This document shows, in pieces, positions 47,550 through 56,927 of a stretch of 64,000 nt of DNA (positions are counted from its first letter, which is position 1; each line of letters starts with the position of its first letter). Source of the stretch: Burkholderiales bacterium. Lineage in GTDB: Bacteria > Pseudomonadota > Gammaproteobacteria > Burkholderiales > Burkholderiaceae_E. The notes under the pieces are model-generated. The model saw only the letters and a list, made by a program, of their open reading frames with translations. It had not been told where the DNA came from and ran no database searches. The stretch is from assembly GCA_003577305.1 (NCBI GenBank), contig QEVL01000017.1:1-64000 (forward strand). Reading direction: 5' to 3'. The translations under genes and the position numbers were made by a program.

Positions 47550-49088
47550 ATGAGCACCCCACCCTTCCAGCGGATCGGCGTCGTCGGCAGTGGCGCCATG
47601 GGCCGGGGCATCGCGCAGCTGTTCGTCCAGAGCGGCATCGCGGTGCGCCTGCATGACAGCAACGCGGCCGCGGTCGCTTCGGCGATCGCCGGCATTGCCG
47701 AGGTCTTTGCCCGGCAGGTCGAAAAAGGACGCATGAGCGCCGACGCCGCGGCGGCGGCACGCGCGCGGCTCGAACCGGCCGATGCGCTCACCGCGCTCGC
47801 CGACTGCGACCTGGTCGTCGAGGCGATCATCGAGCGGCTCGACGCGAAGCGCGAGCTGTTCGGGCAGCTCGAAGCGATCGTCGCCGACGACGCGGTGCTC
47901 GCCACCAATACCTCGTCGCTGTCGGTCACCGCGATCGCCGCGGCCTGCAGGCGGCCGCAGCGCGTCGCCGGCCTGCACTTCTTCAATCCCGTGCCGCTGA
48001 TGAAAGTGGTCGAGGTGATCGACGGCGCGCGCACCGATCCGGCAGTGCTCGGGCGCCTGGCCGCGCTCGTGCGGCTCACCGGGCACCTGGCGGTGGTGGC
48101 GCAGGACACGCCCGGCTTCATCGTCAACCACGCGGGGCGCGGCTTCGGCACCGAGGCGCTGAAGGCGCTCGGCGAGGGCGTGGCCGACATCGCGACGATC
48201 GACCGGATCCTGCGCGAGCAGGTCGACTTCGACGGACAGGGGTTCAGGCTCGGGCCGTTCGAGTTGTTCGACCTCACCGGCCTGGACGTCTCGCAGCCGG
48301 TGATGGAGTCGATCTACCGCCAGTTCTACGACGAGCCGCGCTTTCGCCCCTCGGTGATCGCCGCGCAGCGCCTGGCCGCCGGCCTCACCGGCCGCAAGGC
48401 GGGCGAAGGCTTCTATCGCTACGCCGAAGGGCGCCAGCAGCTTGCGCACGAAGCGGCGGCGCCGACGGTGGCGGTCAGGCCGCCGGTCTGGGTTGCGCCC
48501 GGGCCGCACGCCGCGATGCTGCGCGAAGCGGTCGCCGCGCTGCAGGGCGTGGTGCACGACACCGCCGAGCCGGGCGAGCACGCGCTGGTGCTGGTCGCGC
48601 CGCTCGGGCTCGACGCCAGTGCGGCGGCGGCGGCGGCCGGCCTGCCGGCCGCGCGCACGGTCGCGATCGACACGCTGTTTCCGATCGCACCGGGCCGCTG
48701 CAGGCGTCGCGTGCTGATGCCCACGCCCGCCACGCGCGCCGACTATCGGGATGCCGCGCACGCGCTGTTCGCCACCGACGGCACGCCGGTCTCGATGCTG
48801 CGCGACAGCCCCGGCTTCGTCGCGCAACGCGTGCTCGCGATGATCGTCTCGATCGCGACCGAGATCGCGCAGCAGCGCATTGCCTCGCCGGCCGGCATCG
48901 ACAGCGCAGTGCGCACCGGGCTGGGCTATCCGCTCGGGCCGCTCGCGATGGGCGACGCGCTGGGCGCGACGACGGTGCTCGAGATCCTCGGGAACCTGCA
49001 CCGGCTCACCGGCGATCCGCGTTACCGCCCGGGCGGCTGGCTGCGCCGGCGTGCCGAACTGGGCCTGTCGCTGCTGCACGAGGATTGA
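47550..49088 (+). CDS. 3-hydroxyacyl-CoA dehydrogenase
   Basis: Oxidises 3-hydroxyacyl-CoA to 3-ketoacyl-CoA with NAD+. It has 512 residues: a Rossmann domain (IGVVGSGAMGRGIAQ), the catalytic His segment GLHFFNPVPLMKVVEV, a C-terminal 3HCDH domain, and a second 3HCDH-like domain at the end (RDSPGFVAQRVLAMIV). This tandem form resembles PaaH-type enzymes, but no phenylacetate genes are present. It opens a plus-strand fatty-acyl or aromatic acyl-CoA oxidation cluster, divergent from the GST. Confidence 0.92.
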   Translation: MSTPPFQRIGVVGSGAMGRGIAQLFVQSGIAVRLHDSNAAAVASAIAGIAEVFARQVEKGRMSADAAAAARARLEPADALTALADCDLVVEAIIERLDAKRELFGQLEAIVADDAVLATNTSSLSVTAIAAACRRPQRVAGLHFFNPVPLMKVVEVIDGARTDPAVLGRLAALVRLTGHLAVVAQDTPGFIVNHAGRGFGTEALKALGEGVADIATIDRILREQVDFDGQGFRLGPFELFDLTGLDVSQPVMESIYRQFYDEPRFRPSVIAAQRLAAGLTGRKAGEGFYRYAEGRQQLAHEAAAPTVAVRPPVWVAPGPHAAMLREAVAALQGVVHDTAEPGEHALVLVAPLGLDASAAAAAAGLPAARTVAIDTLFPIAPGRCRRRVLMPTPATRADYRDAAHALFATDGTPVSMLRDSPGFVAQRVLAMIVSIATEIAQQRIASPAGIDSAVRTGLGYPLGPLAMGDALGATTVLEILGNLHRLTGDPRYRPGGWLRRRAELGLSLLHED

Positions 49089-49092
49089 CGCG

Positions 49093-49890
49093 ATGGCGGC
49101 GCGCCTGCTGTCCGAGCGCCGCGGTGCAGTGCTGCTGTTGCGCATCTCCAACCCCGAAGCGCGCAACGCACTGCACCCCGACGTCTACCGCGACGGCGCG
49201 GCCGCGCTGCGCGCGGCCGGCGCAGACCACGGCGTGCGCGCCGTCGTCATCGCCGGCGAAGGCGAGCACTTCAGCGCCGGCGGCAACCTGCATCGCCTGC
49301 GCGAGAACCGCTCGGCCGAACCAGCGGTGCAGGCCGCCTCGATCGACCTGCTCGGCGCGTGGATCACGGCGATCCGCGACTGCCCGAAGCCGGTCATCGC
49401 ATCGGTCGAGGGCGTGGCCGCCGGCGCAGGCTTCTCGCTGGCGCTCGCCTGCGACCTGCTCTTCGCCGCCGAAGACGCGCGCTTCGTCATGTCGTACGTG
49501 AAGGTCGGGCTCACCTGCGACGGCGGGGCCAGCCACTTCCTCGCGGCCCGCCTGCCCTACCCGCTCGCCTACGAACTGCTGGCCGGCGGCCAGCCGGTGG
49601 GTGCGCCACGCCTGCACGCGCTCGGGCTGGTGAACGCGCTGGCGCCGCGCGGCGAAGCGCTGGCGGCGGCGCTGGCGCGCGCATCCGAACTCGCCGAAGG
49701 GCCGGGGTTCGCGCTGGGCCGCATCAAGTCGCTGCTCGCGGCGCGCGAGCGCGAGGCGCTGCTCCATCAACTCGCGCGCGAGCGCGACGACTTCGTCGCG
49801 GCGCTGCATCACGACGACGGCGGCGAAGGCATCGAGGCCTTCCTCGCCAGGCGCCCGCCCCGCTTCAACCGCGAGGCGGGCGAGCGCTGA
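49093..49890 (+). CDS. enoyl-CoA hydratase/isomerase family protein
   Basis: A 265-residue crotonase-fold protein, 4 bp after the dehydrogenase. The oxyanion-hole segments are GEGEHFSAGGNL and GVAAGAGFSLALACDL. At the catalytic position it reads LTCDGGASHFL, with Asp where PaaG-like isomerases also use Asp, and no Glu of the classic hydratase. It may therefore isomerise rather than hydrate; the substrate is unknown. Likely works with the adjacent dehydrogenase in beta-oxidation. Confidence 0.9.
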   Translation: MAARLLSERRGAVLLLRISNPEARNALHPDVYRDGAAALRAAGADHGVRAVVIAGEGEHFSAGGNLHRLRENRSAEPAVQAASIDLLGAWITAIRDCPKPVIASVEGVAAGAGFSLALACDLLFAAEDARFVMSYVKVGLTCDGGASHFLAARLPYPLAYELLAGGQPVGAPRLHALGLVNALAPRGEALAAALARASELAEGPGFALGRIKSLLAAREREALLHQLARERDDFVAALHHDDGGEGIEAFLARRPPRFNREAGER

Positions 49891-49918
49891 GCGCGCCGTC
49901 CGGACGCACGGAGGACAC

Positions 49919-51002
49919 GTGGCAGATCGATCCACCGCCGACAGCGACACCGTCCACAGCGGCACCGTCGCGGTCCCCGAACGTCATCGCGTCGACGCCG
50001 ATGCGCTGTCGCGCTGGCTGCGCGAGCACCTGCCCGGTTTCGCCGGGCCGCTCGCGATCGAGCTTCTCGAGGGCGGCCAGTCCAACCCGACCTACCGGCT
50101 GTCCACCCCGGGCACTGCGTACGTGATGCGCGCCAAACCCGGTCCGATCGCGAAGCTGCTGCCCTCCGCACACGCGATCGAGCGCGAATACCGGGTGCTC
50201 GCGGCGCTCGCCGGTCCCGGTGCCGCGCGTGCACGCGCTGTGCGAAGACGAATCGGTGATCGGGCGCGCCTTCTACATCATGGAGTACGTCGAAGGCCGC
50301 GTGCTCTGGGAGCAGTCGCTGCCGGGCCTGCCGAACGCCGAGCGCAGCGCGATCTACGACGAAATGAACCGGGTGATCGCCGCCCTGCACACGGTCGACT
50401 ACGCGGCGATCGGGCTGGGCGACTTCGGCAAGCCCGGCAACTACTTCGCGCGCCAGATCGGCCGCTGGAGCCGGCAGTACCAGGCCTCGGAGACCGAGCC
50501 GATCGACGCGATGAACCGGCTGATCGACTGGCTGCCGCAGCACGTTCCGCCGGGCGACGAGACCTCGATCGTGCACGGCGACTTCCGGCTCGACAACCTG
50601 ATCTTCGATCGCCGCGAGCCGCGCATCCGCGCGATCCTCGACTGGGAGCTGTCCACGCTCGGCCACCCGCTCGCCGATTTCTCGTACCACTGCATGGCCT
50701 GGCACATCGCACCGGGGCAGTTCCGCGGCATCGCCGGGCTCGACCACGCGGCGCTCGGCATTCCGGCCGAGCGCGACTACGTGCAGGCGTATTGCCGGCG
50801 CACCGGACGCGACGCACAGGCCACGCTGGCCCACTGGGATTTCTACCTCGCCTACAACATGTTCCGGCTCGCGGCGATCCTCCAGGGAATCATGAAGCGC
50901 GCGGTCGACGGCACGGCCTCGAGCGCGCAGGCAATCGAGGCGGGGCGCCGCGCGCGCCCGCTGGCCGAAATGGGATGGGAAATCGCGCAGCGCGTGCGCT
51001 GA
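49919..51002 (+). pseudogene. acyl-CoA-dehydrogenase-associated phosphotransferase, frameshifted
   Basis: An APH/choline-kinase-like protein split between two frames. The first runs from a GTG at 49919 (good GGAGG upstream) through LLEGGQSNPTYRL to AALAG at 50213. From 50214 the family continues in another frame with VPVPRVHALCEDES, then the catalytic loop VHGDFRLDNLIF and ILDWELSTLGHPLADFSYH to the stop at 51002. Family sequence suggests about 8 bp were lost at the junction. All motifs on both sides are intact and codon use is normal, so the lesion is recent or a sequencing error. Such proteins usually sit beside an acyl-CoA dehydrogenase, as here. Confidence 0.75.
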
Positions 51003-51018
51003 CACGGGAGGACACGCA

Positions 51019-52278
51019 ATGGACTTCGAATACTCGCCACGATGCCTCGAACTGCGCCAGCGCCTGCTCGCCTTCATGGACGAGCACGTCTACCCGAACG
51101 AGCGCAGCTTCTACCAGGAGGTGTCGGCGAACCGGCGCGCCGGCAACGCGTGGATCCCGACGAAGCTCGTCGAGGAGCTCAAGCCGAAGGCGCGTGCCGC
51201 CGGCCTGTGGAACCTGTTCCTGCCGAAGTCCGCGCGGGTGCCCGAGGGGCTCTCCAACCTCGACTACGCGCCGCTGTGCGAGATCATGGGCCGCGTCACC
51301 TGGGCGCCGGAAGTCTTCAACTGCAACGCGCCCGACACCGGCAACATGGAGACGCTCGAGCGCTACGCCAGCGAGCCGATCAAGCGCGCCTGGCTCGATC
51401 CGCTGCTCGCCGGCGAGATCCGCTCCGCCTTCGCGATGACCGAGCCGGCGGTCGCGTCCTCCGACGCCACCAACATCCAGGCGCGCATCGAGCGCCAGGG
51501 CGACCACTACCTGATCAACGGGCGCAAGTGGTGGACCTCCGGAGCGGGCGACCCGCGCTGCAAGGTCTACATCTTCATGGGCAAGACCAACCCCGACGCG
51601 GGTCGCCACGAGCAGCAGTCGATGATCGTCGTGCCGGCCGACACCCCCGGGATCACCGTCGTGCGGCCGCTGAACGTGTTCGGCTACGACGAGGCCCCGC
51701 ACGGACACTGCGAGGTCGCGTTCGAGAACGTGCGCGTGCCGGTGGAAAACATCCTGCTCGGCGAGGGGCGCGGCTTCGAGATCGCGCAAGGCCGGCTCGG
51801 CCCGGGGCGCATCCACCACTGCATGCGCTCGATCGGCGTGGCCGAGCGCGCACTCGAGTTCATGTGCAGGCGGCTGTCGTCGCGCACCGCGTTCGGCAAG
51901 CCGATCTCGGCGCACAACGTCTGGCACGAACGCATCGCCGAGGCGCGCTGCATGATCGACCAGGCGCGGCTGCTCACGCTGAAGGCGGCGTACATGATGG
52001 ACACGGTCGGCAACAAGGTCGCCCGCACCGAGATCGCGATGATCAAGGTGGTCGCGCCGAACATCGCCTGCCAGGTCCTCGACTGGGCGATCCAGGCGCA
52101 CGGCGGCGCCGGCGTCAGCGACGACTTCCCGCTCGCTTCGCTCTATGCGCACCAGCGCACGCTGCGCCTGGCCGACGGGCCCGACGAGGTGCACCGCAAC
52201 GCGATCGCCAGGCTCGAACTCGCGAAACACCTGCCGGTGCCCGGCGCCGCGCAGCCCCAGCCCGGGCGCAACGCCTGA
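51019..52278 (+). CDS. acyl-CoA dehydrogenase
   Basis: A FAD enzyme that introduces the alpha-beta double bond into acyl-CoA. It has 419 residues. FAD- and substrate-binding segments are [16 protein letters not shown] and the [14 protein letters not shown] region. The C-terminal helical domain contains [14 protein letters not shown] and [16 protein letters not shown]. The likely catalytic base region near [15 protein letters not shown] is conserved. It follows the phosphotransferase by 16 bp, after a GGGAGG Shine-Dalgarno. Confidence 0.94.
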   Translation: MDFEYSPRCLELRQRLLAFMDEHVYPNERSFYQEVSANRRAGNAWIPTKLVEELKPKARAAGLWNLFLPKSARVPEGLSNLDYAPLCEIMGRVTWAPEVFNCNAPDTGNMETLERYASEPIKRAWLDPLLAGEIRSAFAMTEPAVASSDATNIQARIERQGDHYLINGRKWWTSGAGDPRCKVYIFMGKTNPDAGRHEQQSMIVVPADTPGITVVRPLNVFGYDEAPHGHCEVAFENVRVPVENILLGEGRGFEIAQGRLGPGRIHHCMRSIGVAERALEFMCRRLSSRTAFGKPISAHNVWHERIAEARCMIDQARLLTLKAAYMMDTVGNKVARTEIAMIKVVAPNIACQVLDWAIQAHGGAGVSDDFPLASLYAHQRTLRLADGPDEVHRNAIARLELAKHLPVPGAAQPQPGRNA

Positions 52279-52288
52279 GGGCCGCGGC

Positions 52289-52981
52289 ATGATCGACCTC
52301 TACACCTGGCCGACGCCCAACGGCCACAAGGTCCACATCATGCTCGAGGAGTGCCGCCTGCCCTACGCGGTGCATCCGGTGGACATCCGCGCGGGCGAGC
52401 AGTTCTCGCCGCGGTTCCTCGAGATCAGCCCGAACAACAAGATCCCGGCGATCGTCGACAGCGACGGTCCCGACGGCCGGCCGATGTCGCTGTTCGAATC
52501 CGGTGCGATCCTCGTCTACCTCGCCGGCAAGACCGGCCGCCTCCTGCCACGCAGCACGCGCGGCAGGTACGAGGTGCTGCAGTGGCTGATGTTCCAGATG
52601 GGCGGCATCGGCCCGATGCTCGGGCAGGCGCACCACTTCCGCAAATACGCACCCGAACCGATTCCGTACGCGATCGGGCGCTATACGAACGAGGCCAGGC
52701 GCCTGTACCGCGTGCTCGACCGGCGGCTCGAAGCGACCGGCGCCTTCCTCGGCGGACGTCATTACTCGATCGCCGACATCGCGACCTGGCCGTGGGTGCG
52801 TTCGCACGCCAGCCAGGGCATCGACCTGGCAGACTTTCCGGGCGTGAAGCGGTGGTACGAGGCGATCGGCGTACGCGCTGCAGTGGTGCGCGCACTCGCG
52901 GTGCTGGCAGACCAGCGCCAGCCGATCGACGACAAGGCACGCGAGAACCTGTTCGGAGCCACTCAATACGCACGGCGCTGA
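52289..52981 (+). CDS. glutathione S-transferase, YfcG/Ure2-like
   Basis: A 230-residue GST. The opening LYTWPTPNGHKVHIMLEE with SPNNKIPAIVD and LFESGAILVYLA is typical of the nu-class (YfcG, YghU) disulfide-bond oxidoreductases, which use two glutathione molecules and no active Cys. The C-terminal domain has YSIADIATWPWV. ATG at 52289, 10 bp after the acyl-CoA dehydrogenase, so it is probably the last gene of that cluster. Confidence 0.9.
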   Translation: MIDLYTWPTPNGHKVHIMLEECRLPYAVHPVDIRAGEQFSPRFLEISPNNKIPAIVDSDGPDGRPMSLFESGAILVYLAGKTGRLLPRSTRGRYEVLQWLMFQMGGIGPMLGQAHHFRKYAPEPIPYAIGRYTNEARRLYRVLDRRLEATGAFLGGRHYSIADIATWPWVRSHASQGIDLADFPGVKRWYEAIGVRAAVVRALAVLADQRQPIDDKARENLFGATQYARR

Positions 52982-53013
52982 ACGTCCGGGCGCGACGGCG
53001 CGCTGGAGAGGCG

Positions 53014-53478
53014 CTACTGAAGCGTTTCCCTGGCGGCCGCGGGCAGCGGGAACGAAAACACGTCGATGCCCTCCTCCTCGAGCGCGGCACGCTGCTCGCG
53101 GGTGGCCACGCCGCGGATGCCGCGCTCCGGGGCTTCCTCGTAGTGGATACGCCGGGCCTCGTCGGCGAAGCGCTCGCCGACGTCTTCGGTGTTCTCGGCA
53201 AGATGGCGCGCCATTTTCATCCACAGCGCCTGCAACTGCTGCGGCGTGGGCATCGCCGCGGCGACCGTGCCGGGCGCGGGCTGCACCGTTTCGGGCCGCG
53301 GCCCGGCAGCCGAGGACAGGTTCAGGCGCGGCGCGCTCGGCATCCGGCGCACCGTGCGGCTGGCGCAGACCGGGCATTCGACGAGTCCGCGCGCGAGCTG
53401 CTCGTCGAACGCCTGCGTCGACGCGAACCAGCCCTCGAAACGGTGGTCGTGCTCGCAGGCGAGATCGAAGACTTTCAT
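53014..53478 (-). CDS. DUF1178 family protein
   Basis: A 154-residue protein of unknown function, widespread in alpha- and betaproteobacteria. It begins MKVFDLACEHDHRFEGWF and has a zinc-ribbon-like CPVCAS, so Cys8, His10 and the two later Cys could bind one metal. The C-terminal half is Ala-, Glu- and Arg-rich with AENTEDVGERFADEARRIHY, a conserved block in this family. A TACAAT -10 candidate lies at 53499-53504. Confidence 0.9.
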   Translation of the reverse strand: MKVFDLACEHDHRFEGWFASTQAFDEQLARGLVECPVCASRTVRRMPSAPRLNLSSAAGPRPETVQPAPGTVAAAMPTPQQLQALWMKMARHLAENTEDVGERFADEARRIHYEEAPERGIRGVATREQRAALEEEGIDVFSFPLPAAARETLQ

Positions 53479-53586
53479 GTCGAGGTCCCTCGATCGGTAT
53501 TGTACGTGCCGAACGGGCCGTCTGCGCGTGCGCTGCCCGGACCGCCCGCGCCCGATCGCGTGGGCCGGGCGCTGATAGAATCGGCC

Positions 53587-53622
53587 GCACCTGCTGCACC
53601 TGCCGCGCCTGCTGCACCTGCC
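53587..53622 (+). repeat. four 9-bp tandem repeats before mnmH
   Basis: GCACCTGCT, GCACCTGCC, GCGCCTGCT and GCACCTGCC stand head to tail in the 185-bp gap between the divergent DUF1178 and mnmH genes. They lie 41 bp upstream of the mnmH ATG, just after a TAGAAT hexamer (53576-53581), so they would be in the mnmH leader. Confidence 0.85.
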
Positions 53623-53663
53623 GCCCGCGACCGACGCCCGGCGCGGGCGCCCGCGTTGCCCCG

Positions 53664-54779
53664 ATGAGAGACCCGCTGCTGCTCCCGATCGACGAGGTCG
53701 TCGTTCGGCTCGACGGCTTCGACGCGATCGTCGACGCGCGCAGCCCGTCCGAGTTCGCCGAAGACCACCTGCCCGGTGCGCTCAACGCGCCGGTGCTCGA
53801 CGACGCGCAGCGCGCGCAGGTCGGCACGATCCACAAGCAGCACTCGGCATTCGAAGCGCGCCGCGCCGGCGCCGCGATCGTCGCGCGCAACATCGGTTCG
53901 CTGATCGAGCGCCTGTTCGCCGATCGTCCGCACGACTGGCGCCCGTTGGTGTACTGCTGGCGCGGCGGCAACCGTTCCGGCGCGCTGGCCACCGTGTTCG
54001 CGCGCATCGGCTGGCGCACCTCGGTGATCGACGGGGGCTATCGCGCGTTCCGGCGCCGGGTGCTCGACGACCTCGCCCGCTGGCCTGCCGGGCTCAGCCT
54101 GCGCGTGCTGGCCGGTCGCACGGGCACCGGCAAGAGCCTGGTGCTGCAGCGCCTGGCCGCGGCCGGCGCGCAGGTGCTCGACCTCGAGGCGATCGCGCGT
54201 CACCGCGGCTCGGTGCTCGGCCCGATGCCCGATGCGCCCCAACCGTCGCAAAAGGGCTTCGAGACCGGCCTGTGGGACGCGATCCGCCGCTTCGACCCTG
54301 CGCGCCCGGTGTTCGTCGAATCCGAGAGCCGCCGCGTGGGCCACTGCCACGTGCCCGACGCGCTGATCGCCGCGATGCGCTCGGCGCACTGCATCCGGCT
54401 CGATGCGCGCCTGCCGGTGCGTGCCGCGCTGCTGCTGCGCGAGTACCGCCATTTCGTCGACGACCCTGCGCTGCTCTTCGAGCGCCTCGGGCGGCTCGCG
54501 CCGCTGCACGGCAGCCGCCAGATCGAAGCGTGGAAGACGATGGCCGAGGCGGGCCGCTGGGAAGACTTCGTCGAGTCGATGCTCGCGCAGCACTACGACC
54601 CGGCCTACGACCGTTCGATGAGGCGCAACTACCTTCGGATCGACGAGGCGCAGTCGGTCGACGTGGCCGGCGCCGACGAGGCTGCGCTGGACCGGGCGGC
54701 GCGGCGCATCCTGGAGCTCGGCGAGCCTGCGATCGCGCTCAGCGCCCCTCGGCGCGCGCCAGGCGCTCCGGATGGCTGA
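53664..54779 (+). CDS. mnmH: tRNA 2-selenouridine/geranyl-2-thiouridine synthase
   Basis: Replaces sulfur by selenium at the wobble 2-thiouridine of certain tRNAs, via a geranylated intermediate. It has 371 residues. The N-terminal rhodanese domain starts IDARSPSEFAEDHLPGA and carries the active Cys in LVYCWRGGNRSG. The P-loop domain has LAGRTGTGKSLVL. No selD lies in the window to supply selenophosphate. The 3' end overlaps the convergent ppiD gene by 41 bp. Confidence 0.93.
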   Translation: MRDPLLLPIDEVVVRLDGFDAIVDARSPSEFAEDHLPGALNAPVLDDAQRAQVGTIHKQHSAFEARRAGAAIVARNIGSLIERLFADRPHDWRPLVYCWRGGNRSGALATVFARIGWRTSVIDGGYRAFRRRVLDDLARWPAGLSLRVLAGRTGTGKSLVLQRLAAAGAQVLDLEAIARHRGSVLGPMPDAPQPSQKGFETGLWDAIRRFDPARPVFVESESRRVGHCHVPDALIAAMRSAHCIRLDARLPVRAALLLREYRHFVDDPALLFERLGRLAPLHGSRQIEAWKTMAEAGRWEDFVESMLAQHYDPAYDRSMRRNYLRIDEAQSVDVAGADEAALDRAARRILELGEPAIALSAPRRAPGAPDG

Positions 54780-56655
54780 CGACCTTCGAGCGCGCCTTCA
54801 CCGATTCGAGATAATCGCCCAGCGCCTGCTGCGCGTAGACCTGCTGCAACTGCTGCCGATAGGTGTCGCGCCGCTGGGCCACCTGCGCCGCATCGGGCAG
54901 GTTCACCCTCGTGAGCTGGTAGATCGCGTAGCCGCGTTCGCCCAGATCGGCGCCGACGAACGCGGGCAGGGGTTCGGCAGGCGCACCGAACACCGCGTCG
55001 ATCGCGGCCGCCGGCATCGCCTCGCTCGGCGCGCGCGTGACCGTGCGCGAGGCCGACAGGCCGGCGGGCGCCTCACCCGCGCGCAGCGCCTTCAACCGCG
55101 CCTCGCCGGCCTGCACCGCCAGCTTGTGCGCCTCCTCGTTCACCACCCGCTCGCGCACCTGCGCCTTGACCGTCTCGAACGGCTCGCGCCGCGCCGGCCG
55201 ATGCTCGACGACGCGCGCCGAAACCAGGGTGTTGCCGCCCACGTCGACTGCCTCGGTATTGCGCCTGGTCGCGATCGAGTCGGCGCTGAACAGCGCGGCG
55301 AGCAGGCGCGGGTTGTTCAGCGGATGCTCGCGAGGCAGCTTCGGGTTGCCCGAGCGGGTCACCTCGTCGGCGCTCTGCACCTGCAGCCCGAAGCGCTGCG
55401 CGGCCGGCGTGAGCGAGTCGGCCTGCTCGTAGACCAGGTTGCTGAAAGTCTCGGCCGCGTCTGCGAAGCGCGCAGCTGCCTTCTGCGCGCGGATCTCGCC
55501 CTCGATCGAGGCGCGCACCGATTCGAAGTCGCGCTGCGCGGCCGGCTTCACCTGCGTGAGCCTGATGATGTGGAAGCCGAACTCCGATTCCACCACGCCG
55601 CTGGTCTCGCCCTCCTTCAGCGCGAACGCCGCGTCGGCGAAGGGCTTGACCATGGTGTCGCGGGTGAACAAACCAAGATCGCCGCCCGAGGCCGCCGAAC
55701 CGGGATCCTGTGATTCGGCCTTCGCCAGCGTCGCGAAATCGGCGCCCGCCTTCAGTTTCGCGAGCAGTTCCTCGGCCCGGGTGCGCGCCGCGTTCTTCTG
55801 TTCCTCGCTCGCCCCCGCTTCGACCTTGACCAGGATGTGGCTCGCACGACGCTCTTCCGGCGTGCCGTAGCGTGCCTTGTTCTGCTCGTAGTAGGCGCGC
55901 GCATCCGCCTCCGGCACCTCGATCTGCCTGGCCACCGCGTCGCCCGAAAGCACCAGGTATTCGACGCGCGCGTTCTCGGGCACCTCGAATGCCCGGGCGT
56001 TGCGCTCGTACCAGGCGAGCAGCTGCTCGTCGCCAGGATTCACTTTCGACGCGTAGTCGGCGGTGCGAAACAGCAGCTCGCGCACCTCGCGCGTCTGCTC
56101 GCCCAGCGCGATCATGCGATCGACCAGCGAAGCCGGTACGAAGGCCGTCTGCGAGATCGCCTCGGGCAGCGCCTGCAGCGCCAGGTCGCTGCGCATTTCG
56201 CTCTCGAACATCTGTTCGCTCTTGCCCTGCGAACGCAGCAGTTGCCGGTAGCGGTCGATGTCGAACTTGCCGTCGCTGCCGACGAGGCCGGGAATCGCGC
56301 CGATCGCACGGCGCAACTGCTCATCGGACACCGCGATGCGCTTGTCGATCGCCTCGGCGAGCAGCACGCGCTGTGCGATCAGCCCGTCGAGGATCCGCGC
56401 GCGCGCGGCGTCGTTGTCGAGCATCGACGAATCGAAGCGTTCGCCCAGCATCTGGCGCAACTGCTCGATCTGGCGGCGGTGGGCGAGCTCGTATTCCTGC
56501 CTGCTGATCCTGCTCGAGCCGACGCTGGCCACCGTGTCGTCGTCGGCGAAGAACTTCTCGTAGCCCTGGATGCCGAAGAACGCGAATGCCGGAAAGATCA
56601 GCACGAGCAACAGGAACTGCATCAGCCGTTGGTGTTTCCTGACCGAGTCGAACAT
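54739..56655 (-). CDS. ppiD: periplasmic peptidyl-prolyl isomerase PpiD
   Basis: An inner-membrane-anchored chaperone at the Sec exit. At 638 residues it has one N-terminal membrane helix (LMQFLLLVLIFPAFAFFG), a SurA-like chaperone region (about residues 30-250), a parvulin domain (about 262-360, RRASHILVKVEAGAS to EFGFHIIRLT) and a long C-terminal region. Its start lies 28 bp after the T-tract of a strong terminator, leaving little room for a promoter. It converges on mnmH with overlapping 3' ends. Confidence 0.92.
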   Translation of the reverse strand: MFDSVRKHQRLMQFLLLVLIFPAFAFFGIQGYEKFFADDDTVASVGSSRISRQEYELAHRRQIEQLRQMLGERFDSSMLDNDAARARILDGLIAQRVLLAEAIDKRIAVSDEQLRRAIGAIPGLVGSDGKFDIDRYRQLLRSQGKSEQMFESEMRSDLALQALPEAISQTAFVPASLVDRMIALGEQTREVRELLFRTADYASKVNPGDEQLLAWYERNARAFEVPENARVEYLVLSGDAVARQIEVPEADARAYYEQNKARYGTPEERRASHILVKVEAGASEEQKNAARTRAEELLAKLKAGADFATLAKAESQDPGSAASGGDLGLFTRDTMVKPFADAAFALKEGETSGVVESEFGFHIIRLTQVKPAAQRDFESVRASIEGEIRAQKAAARFADAAETFSNLVYEQADSLTPAAQRFGLQVQSADEVTRSGNPKLPREHPLNNPRLLAALFSADSIATRRNTEAVDVGGNTLVSARVVEHRPARREPFETVKAQVRERVVNEEAHKLAVQAGEARLKALRAGEAPAGLSASRTVTRAPSEAMPAAAIDAVFGAPAEPLPAFVGADLGERGYAIYQLTRVNLPDAAQVAQRRDTYRQQLQQVYAQQALGDYLESVKARSKVVSHPERLARAEGR

Positions 56656-56683
56656 GCGCGCCTGCCAGATGGAAGCCGGATTG

Positions 56684-56713
56684 AAAAAAAAGGGCGAACT
56701 CTCGTTCGCCCTT
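56684..56713 (-). terminator. intrinsic terminator of the tRNA-Val/tRNA-Asp transcript
   Basis: On the minus strand a 10-bp perfect stem (AAGGGCGAAC with GTTCGCCCTT, loop GAGA) is followed by a run of T, a textbook rho-independent terminator. It begins 8 bp after the tRNA-Asp gene and ends just before ppiD. Confidence 0.92.
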
Positions 56714-56720
56714 CGGGTGT

Positions 56721-56797
56721 TGGCGGAGTGGACGGGACTCGAACCCGCGACCCCCGGCGTGACAGGCCGGTATTCTAACCGACTGAACTACCACTCC
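56721..56797 (-). tRNA. tRNA-Asp (GTC)
   Basis: A 77-nt cloverleaf with acceptor GGAGTGG/CCACTCC, D-loop AGTCGGTTAGA, anticodon loop CTGTCAC (anticodon GTC), T-arm GGGTTCGAGTCCC and encoded CCA. It lies downstream of tRNA-Val in the same transcript. Confidence 0.98.
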
Positions 56798-56851
56798 TGA
56801 TGCATCGGTCGCACTGCCTCTTCGCTCGTCTTCGTCACGTCGCCCGGCGGC

Positions 56852-56927
56852 TGGTGGGTGCTGAGAGGTTCGAACTCCCGACCTACGCCTTGTAAGGGCG
56901 CCGCTCTGCCAGCTGAGCTAAGCACCC
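56852..56927 (-). tRNA. tRNA-Val (TAC)
   Basis: A 76-nt cloverleaf with acceptor GGGTGCT/AGCACCC, D-arm AGCTCAGCTGGCAGAGC, anticodon loop CTTACAA (anticodon TAC), T-loop TTCGAAC and encoded CCA. The valine identity element set is normal. Confidence 0.98.

Noticed and set aside
50205-50225. Programmed ribosomal frameshifting in the phosphotransferase gene
   Set aside because: There is no slippery heptamer or downstream stem-loop, and homologues are encoded in one frame. A small deletion explains the junction better.
47550-52981. The acyl-CoA cluster as a phenylacetate (paa) operon
   Set aside because: The dehydrogenase and crotonase resemble PaaH and PaaG, but none of the diagnostic epoxidase, ligase or ring-opening genes is present.
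52351-53667. Open frame ending in an Ala-Ala-Pro repeat before mnmH
   Set aside because: The frame overlaps the real GST and DUF1178 genes and the repeat is just the translation of the 9-bp tandem units.
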